A stretch of DNA of 11,129 nucleotides from Bacteroidota bacterium (GTDB taxonomy: Bacteria; Bacteroidota; Bacteroidia; Flavobacteriales; Flavobacteriaceae): assembly GCA_947468985.1 (NCBI GenBank), contig CANINJ010000043.1:1-11129 (forward strand), read 5' to 3'. This document shows, one piece after another, positions 6,721 to 11,129 of this stretch (the stretch's first letter is position 1; every line of letters begins with the position of its first letter). A program made the position numbers and the translations under genes. The notes under the pieces are model-generated. The model did not search any database and was not told the DNA's origin. It saw nothing but the letters and a program-made list of their open reading frames with translations.

Positions 6721-7941
6721 TTAATTGGTAGCTTCTTTAACTGGTATTTTTTTTCCGTTTTTAAACGCAATTAAAAAAGCAGAATCATATCCTTTTGATT
6801 TTGCATCCGATAAATTTTTCTTCGCTTCAGAATAATCGGATGTTTGTCCGAAAGTATATTTATATATGGTTCCGTTAAAATCAGAATCAATGTTTTTAAG
6901 ACCTTTAAAATTACTTGGATCTAAATCCATTTTTTTACTACTTGCAGCAATTTGAACTTTAAAAACAACACCGGTTTCATTTTGAACCTCTTTTTCAACA
7001 ACTTTAACAACTTCTTTTTTGGTATCCTTTTTAACCTCTTTAATAGACTCTTTTTTAATTACTTCTGCAACAATTTTCATTTCCTTTTTAACAGGAGTTG
7101 AAGTGTCTTTAGAAAATTTTTCAACTATTTTCTTAGAAGGTCTGTCTTCATCATTTTCAAGAACACCGCTACCAAAATATTCTTTTTTATAATCAATTAT
7201 GGCTTGTGCAATGGCTGTTGCAATTTCATTTTGCCCTTCTTCTGAATCCAATTTACCTCCTTCTATAGGGTTTGAAATGAAACCCATTTCTATCAAAACT
7301 CTCGCCATATATGCTTTATGAAGTACCATAAACGGAGCTTGTTTAACACCACCACCTCGAATTTTTTTTCCTAATCCTGAAAAAGAATCTTCAATTTTAC
7401 TTGCCAAAGAGATACTGTTATTTAAAATATCTTCTTGCATTAATGTCAATCCAATTAATGTTTCTGGAGAATTGGGATCATAACCTTCATATTTTTGCTT
7501 GTAATCCTTTTCTAAAGTTACTACCTCATTCTCTTTTTTCGCAGCAGCAAGGTTTGAAGCGTTTTTTGACATACCCATTACATATGTTTCGGTTCCATCA
7601 GCAACTGTATTTTTATTTGCATTACAATGAATCGATACAAAAATATTAGCATCTACCCTATTTGCAATGTTTGCTCTTTCTATTAAACCAATAAAAACAT
7701 CTGTTTTTCGAGTATAATTAATCTCAAAATTAGGTTGCTCTTCTAATATTTTTCCTACTTTTAAAACTACTGCAAGCGCAATGTTTTTTTCAACGTGACC
7801 TTTATAAACTGCACCAAAATCGTGTGCTCCGTGACCTGCATCTAATGTAATTTTGAATTTTTTACTTTGGCTAAAGCCTGAAATTGAAACTGCAACTATT
7901 CCTATAATAGTTAGGACTTTAATTTTATTTTTTATGTACAT
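6721..7941 (-). CDS. N-acetylmuramoyl-L-alanine amidase (Amidase_3) with C-terminal SPOR domain
   Basis: This periplasmic enzyme cuts the bond between MurNAc and the stem peptide. Residues 1-25 are a Sec signal peptide (cleavage probably near SGFSQ). The Amidase_3 domain spans about 29-255 and has its Zn ligands: His37 (DAGHG), Glu51 (VEKN) and His105 (SIHCNA), plus the catalytic Glu218 (VLIEMGFISNP). An insertion at about 120-170 (MGMSKNASNLAAAKKENE onward) replaces a shorter segment of the enterobacterial enzymes. Residues 257-323 are a Lys/Glu-rich low-complexity linker. Residues 325-400 (VVFKVQIAAS, IYKYTFG, YSEAKKNLSDAKSKGYDSAFL) match the SPOR domain, which binds peptide-stripped glycan at division sites. 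Unlike E. coli AmiC there is no AMIN domain. The ATG at 7941 precedes the signal peptide directly. It is first in the leftward run, with a good promoter at 8056-8086. Roles in cell separation and turnover are inferred from the family. Confidence 0.93.
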   Translation of the reverse strand: MYIKNKIKVLTIIGIVAVSISGFSQSKKFKITLDAGHGAHDFGAVYKGHVEKNIALAVVLKVGKILEEQPNFEINYTRKTDVFIGLIERANIANRVDANIFVSIHCNANKNTVADGTETYVMGMSKNASNLAAAKKENEVVTLEKDYKQKYEGYDPNSPETLIGLTLMQEDILNNSISLASKIEDSFSGLGKKIRGGGVKQAPFMVLHKAYMARVLIEMGFISNPIEGGKLDSEEGQNEIATAIAQAIIDYKKEYFGSGVLENDEDRPSKKIVEKFSKDTSTPVKKEMKIVAEVIKKESIKEVKKDTKKEVVKVVEKEVQNETGVVFKVQIAASSKKMDLDPSNFKGLKNIDSDFNGTIYKYTFGQTSDYSEAKKNLSDAKSKGYDSAFLIAFKNGKKIPVKEATN

Positions 7942-7970
7942 AAATATATAAAGTTAATTTTATTAGAACC

Positions 7971-8004
7971 TTGGGGTTATAAATTTATTATTTGACTATT
8001 TTTG
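7971..8004 (+). promoter_or_regulatory. Candidate lptD promoter P1 (TTG-N23-TATTTTTG)
   Basis: TTG at 7971-7973 and TATTTTTG at 7997-8004 (an exact TAnnTTTG) are 23 bases apart, at the upper limit of the spacing I recall for Flavobacterium promoters. Transcription would begin near 8010 and give a leader of roughly 65 bases before the lptD TTG. The same decamer that contains this -7 box recurs inverted at 8056-8065. Confidence 0.4.
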
Positions 8005-8065
8005 ACCGAAAATTATGTGTAGTTTTGAAACTTCAATAACTAAGCCATATTTTTACAAAAATAGT
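7995..8065. repeat. Perfect 10-base inverted repeat carrying both divergent -7 elements
   Basis: ACTATTTTTG at 7995-8004 on the plus strand is repeated exactly on the minus strand at 8065-8056. The arms are 51 bases apart and centred on 8030. Each arm contains TATTTTTG, the -7 box proposed for lptD and for the amidase respectively. The separation is too large for an ordinary hairpin, so the likeliest meaning is two matched promoters facing apart, or half-sites for a shared regulator. Confidence 0.55.
8020..8027 (+). promoter_or_regulatory. Alternative lptD -7 element P2 (TAGTTTTG)
   Basis: TAGTTTTG is an exact TAnnTTTG match. The nearest upstream TTG triplets, at 7992-7994 and 8002-8004, give spacers of 25 and 15 bases, both outside the usual range. 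It would start transcription near 8033 with a leader of about 40 bases. It is less convincing than P1 but cannot be excluded. Confidence 0.3.
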
Positions 8066-8086
8066 ATTTAAACCTTTGCATACAAA
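8056..8086 (-). promoter_or_regulatory. Promoter of the amidase/MCE/Fe-S run (TTTG-N19-TATTTTTG)
   Basis: On the minus strand TTTG (8086-8083) is followed after 19 bases by TATTTTTG (8063-8056). Both boxes and the spacer fit the Bacteroidota sigma-ABfr consensus, making this the best promoter match in the window. The start would be near 8050, giving a leader of about 108 bases to the amidase ATG. The -33 box lies inside the first codons of lptD, and the lptD TTG start falls between the two boxes. Confidence 0.6.
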
Positions 8087-10742
8087 CTTATTTAATATCG
8101 TTTTATTAGCTTTTTTCCTAACAATAGGATCTACTAAGTCGTATTCTCAAGATTTACCGAAAAAAACTACTGAAATCACTCCAAAAAACGAACCAGAAAC
8201 ATTAAATGTTAATGTAAAAAATTTGGTAAAAGTTTCAGATACGATTAAAAAAGACACTCTGAAAACTAAAAAAGCACTTCTTGAAGGCAAAATTAAAAGA
8301 ACAGCTGTTGGTTATGAAAAAATAAATCAAAAGAAAAAACAGATGACTTTGTATGATAAAGCAGAGTTATACTATCAAGATATTGAATTGAAAGCTGGAA
8401 TTATCGTTATGGATTATGAAAAAAACGAAATTTATGCAGGGCGTTTAAAAGATTCCACTGGAAAATATACACAATTACCTATTTTCAAGCAAGGTACAAA
8501 TGTTATTGAACCCGATTCCATTCGATTTAATTATAAAACAAAAAAAGCTTTAGTTTGGAATTCCAGAACCGAGCAAAATGATTTTAGAATTAAGGCTGAA
8601 GTCACAAAAAGAGAAAATGATTCCGTCTATTTTATGAAACGTGCTCGTTTTACAACTTCAAAAGATGTTGACAATCCTGAATATTATTTCCAAACAAGTA
8701 AAGTTAAATTTGTACCTGGAAAAAAAGTTGTGGTTGGTTTTACACATATGGTTATTGCCAATGTTCCAACTCCAATTGCACTGCCGTTTGCCTTCTTTCC
8801 AATGTCAGAAACGAGTCAATCGGGAATAATAATGCCTACATTTAATGACACGAGATTGCGAGGATATTCCCTTCAAAATGGTGGTTATTATTTTGCTTTA
8901 AGCGATAATTATGATTTAGCGCTTTTAGGCGATTATTACACCAACGGAAGTTATGCGCTTCGAGGAGAATCGAGTTATGCCAAGCGATACAAGTTTAGTG
9001 GAAATGTAAATATTAGGTTTGAAAATTTAATTACAAGCGAAAGAGGCTATCCGGATTATTCGAAAAGTAACATTTATAATATTCAATGGTCGCATTCTAA
9101 AGATCAGAAATCGAATCCAAATTCTCGTTTTTCAGCATCTGTGAATTTAGGAAGTAGTACTTATTTTCAGCAATCTATCAATCAAATAAATAATAATTCA
9201 AGGTTGAATAATACGTTAAGTTCTTCTATTTCGTATTCTAAAACTTTCAATTCTGTACCTCAGGTAAATATGTCATTGAGTGCTACACATTCTCAAAATA
9301 CGCAAACAAAAACTATAAATATGACTTTGCCTTCACTTCAAGTGAGCGTAGATCGTATCTTTCCATTTGCACCAAAAGAAGGAATTAAGAAAGGAATTTT
9401 AAAAAACATAAATTTGCAATATTCCTTAAAAGCGGATAATAGAATAGCAACAACGGATGAGTTTTTCTTTAAACCGAAAATGTTTAAAGAGGCACAATCA
9501 GGATTTCAACATTCGATTCCTTTAAGTACAAATTTTAAAATATTCAAATATTTCAGTGCTTCTGCAACAGCAAATTATAATGAAGTTTGGTATTTAAAAA
9601 CAAATAAAAAGAGTTTTGATGTGCTAACAAATAAAATTATTGATACTGATGTAAATGGTTTTGATGCTTTTAGAACCTATTCTTTTAGTTCAAGTTTAGG
9701 AACTACAATATATGGAACGTTTAATTTTGGTGATAAAAAACGCATTCAATCCATTCGTCACGTGATGCGACCGATGGCTTCATTCAGTTACACACCAAGC
9801 TTTGAAAAATATTTTGATACCTATGCCTCCGATGGAAGTGGAACAATTATTAAGGAATATACTCGTTTTGAAAAAGGAATTTATGGCGCTCCTGGACTTG
9901 GAAATTCAAAAGTGGTAAGTTTCGATTTAAGCAATACTTTTGAAGCTAAAGTCACAGATAGAGATTCTACAAAGACAGAGCCGAAGAAAATAATATTATT
10001 GAACAACTTGAATTTCCATACCGATTACAACGCAACTTCCGATTCGTTAAGATGGTCACCTTTGAGAATTAGTGGCGGAACTACTTTTTTTAAAAACAAA
10101 ATGAATGTTAATTTTGGAACTACATTAGATCCTTATGCAATTGACAATTCTGGAAGAAGAATCAATACTTATAATATAAATAATGGTGGAAGTTTGTTTA
10201 GAATGACTAGTTCTAATATGACTTTAAATTATTCATTATCAAGTAAAGATGGTGATGACAAAGACAAGAAAAACGATCAAGGGGAACGAAATGGGGGTCG
10301 TCCAGATGATTTATATGGAACCAATACCGATTTCAGCGACCGAAGAAAAAGTCAGTTTGATGATAAGGATAAGAAAGATGATAAAGTTACTGAATTTTTC
10401 AAATCTAAATTACCTTGGGATTTAACAATGGCGTATTCATTAACGTACAGCAATTCCAATAGAGAAAATAAGATTATTGGAAATACGTTGAGCCTTTCGG
10501 CAAATGTAGATTTGACTCCTAAATGGAAAATTGGGGCTTCCTCTGGATATGATTTTGTGCAACACGGAGTAACTTATACGCAACTTCGATTTGAACGCGA
10601 TTTATTGAGCTGGAGAATGGATTTCAACTGGCAACCTTTTGGAGATAACGCCTTCTGGGGCTTCTTTATTGGAATTAAATCCAGTGTGTTGAGTGATATT
10701 AAATGGGAGAAAAGAACTACTGCGGACAAACAATTACGATAA
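8076..10742 (+). CDS. lptD: Outer-membrane LPS assembly protein LptD (OstA-like), cysteine-free Bacteroidota form, TTG start
   Basis: LptD receives lipopolysaccharide from the periplasmic Lpt bridge and inserts it into the outer leaflet. This 888-residue protein has a signal peptide (about 1-25, NIVLLAFFLTIGSTKSYSQ), a Lys/Thr-rich stretch, and an LptA/OstA-like jelly-roll domain at about 80-210 (AELYYQDIELKAGIIVMDY). A long beta-barrel region of alternating aromatic and polar strands follows to the end, including IRHVMRPMASFSYTPSF. A highly charged Asp/Lys-rich loop lies at about 724-775. I find no cysteine anywhere, so the disulphide maturation of E. coli LptD cannot occur. The start is TTG: the frame is open back to a TAA at 8037-8039 with no ATG, GTG or other TTG between, and the next Met codon is far past the signal peptide. 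It is divergent from the amidase and six bases before ridA. An LptE partner is not in the window. Confidence 0.88.
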   Translation: MHTNLFNIVLLAFFLTIGSTKSYSQDLPKKTTEITPKNEPETLNVNVKNLVKVSDTIKKDTLKTKKALLEGKIKRTAVGYEKINQKKKQMTLYDKAELYYQDIELKAGIIVMDYEKNEIYAGRLKDSTGKYTQLPIFKQGTNVIEPDSIRFNYKTKKALVWNSRTEQNDFRIKAEVTKRENDSVYFMKRARFTTSKDVDNPEYYFQTSKVKFVPGKKVVVGFTHMVIANVPTPIALPFAFFPMSETSQSGIIMPTFNDTRLRGYSLQNGGYYFALSDNYDLALLGDYYTNGSYALRGESSYAKRYKFSGNVNIRFENLITSERGYPDYSKSNIYNIQWSHSKDQKSNPNSRFSASVNLGSSTYFQQSINQINNNSRLNNTLSSSISYSKTFNSVPQVNMSLSATHSQNTQTKTINMTLPSLQVSVDRIFPFAPKEGIKKGILKNINLQYSLKADNRIATTDEFFFKPKMFKEAQSGFQHSIPLSTNFKIFKYFSASATANYNEVWYLKTNKKSFDVLTNKIIDTDVNGFDAFRTYSFSSSLGTTIYGTFNFGDKKRIQSIRHVMRPMASFSYTPSFEKYFDTYASDGSGTIIKEYTRFEKGIYGAPGLGNSKVVSFDLSNTFEAKVTDRDSTKTEPKKIILLNNLNFHTDYNATSDSLRWSPLRISGGTTFFKNKMNVNFGTTLDPYAIDNSGRRINTYNINNGGSLFRMTSSNMTLNYSLSSKDGDDKDKKNDQGERNGGRPDDLYGTNTDFSDRRKSQFDDKDKKDDKVTEFFKSKLPWDLTMAYSLTYSNSNRENKIIGNTLSLSANVDLTPKWKIGASSGYDFVQHGVTYTQLRFERDLLSWRMDFNWQPFGDNAFWGFFIGIKSSVLSDIKWEKRTTADKQLR

Positions 10743-10748
10743 ATAAAT

Positions 10749-11129
10749 ATGAAAACAATAATTCATACTGATAAAGCTCCTACTCCAATTGGACCTTACA
10801 ATCAAGCGGTTTTAGTTGACAATACACTTTACACTTCTGGGCAAATCGCTTTAAATCCAGCAACTATGGAATTAGTTTTGGGTACAATTGAAATAGAAAC
10901 TACACAAGTAATGGAAAATATGAAAGCGGTTCTTGAAGCTGCAAATATGACTTTTGCAGATGTTGTGAAAAGCAGTATTTTCATTTCAGATATGAATGAT
11001 TTTGCAAAAATAAATATTATTTACGGAAGTTATTTTGATGAAAAAACCGCTCCCGCAAGAGAAACTGTTCAGGTTGCAAAATTACCAAGAAATGTAAATG
11101 TAGAAATTTCTATGATTGCAATTAAGTAA
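10749..11129 (+). CDS. ridA: RidA-family reactive enamine/imine deaminase
   Basis: RidA hydrolyses 2-aminoacrylate and related enamines/imines released by PLP-dependent dehydratases, protecting PLP enzymes in the cytoplasm. The full 126-residue protein (usual length near 128) is present, ending at the last base of the window. Family residues are visible: Tyr17 in GPYNQA, S30-G31 in TSGQI, Arg104 in PARETVQV (the carboxylate-binding arginine, Arg105 in E. coli) and Glu119 in NVEISMIA. The E. coli RSCVEV segment reads RETVQV here, so the reactive but non-essential cysteine is missing. The ATG lies six bases after the lptD stop, so the genes are probably co-transcribed, though no functional tie to LPS export is evident. 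Deaminase activity is inferred from conserved residues; some family members have other roles. Confidence 0.93.
   Translation: MKTIIHTDKAPTPIGPYNQAVLVDNTLYTSGQIALNPATMELVLGTIEIETTQVMENMKAVLEAANMTFADVVKSSIFISDMNDFAKINIIYGSYFDEKTAPARETVQVAKLPRNVNVEISMIAIK

Noticed and set aside
8641-8829. Plus-strand 62-residue frame inside lptD
   Set aside because: It is a frame-shifted shadow of lptD, whose own frame is continuous and conserved through this stretch.

Overview
The window comes from a member of the Bacteroidota, most likely a Flavobacterium-like species. The DNA is AT-rich and the spacers carry no clear Shine-Dalgarno sequences. The upstream regions hold matches to the Bacteroidota promoter pattern (TTTG, about 19 bases, TAnnTTTG). 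The proteins (a SPOR-tailed amidase, a short MCE protein, a cysteine-free LptD and an exported GH3/serine-hydrolase fusion) have the family forms of that phylum. It looks like conserved chromosomal housekeeping DNA: I see no mobile element, tRNA, rRNA or CRISPR array. Genes cover almost all of it and no gene-free stretch exceeds 134 bases.

Layout. Two transcription units diverge from the gap at 7942-8075. Leftward (minus strand), in order of transcription, are an N-acetylmuramoyl-L-alanine amidase (7941-6721), an MCE/MlaD-type lipid-transport protein (6671-5709), a membrane cytochrome-b-like protein with two 4Fe-4S clusters (5702-4371), a small HAD-type protein (4280-3834), a CCG-domain Fe-S protein (3792-3001), a conserved 160-residue protein of unknown function (2967-2485), and an exported GH3 N-acetylglucosaminidase fused to a serine hydrolase (from 2470, running off the left edge). 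Spacers are 6 to 90 bases. A weak hairpin with a T-tract lies in the 90-base spacer. Rightward (plus strand) are lptD (8076-10742) and, six bases later, ridA (10749-11129), whose stop codon is the last three bases of the window.

How the genes fit together. Most concern the cell envelope. The amidase strips peptides from peptidoglycan, and the fusion protein at the other end of the run looks equipped to digest muropeptide fragments outside the cytoplasm. The MCE protein and LptD handle phospholipid and lipopolysaccharide traffic to and from the outer membrane. The two Fe-S proteins look like the halves of one quinone-linked redox complex related to HdrDE/DsrMK, with unknown substrate. RidA is a general metabolic repair enzyme.

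Points most worth a second look are the symmetrical, overlapping divergent promoters between the amidase and lptD, the NagZ-like/AmiE-like fusion, the split redox complex with a HAD gene between its halves, and two small proteins that from memory carry misleading database names. I do not see a wholly new defence or mobile system here.
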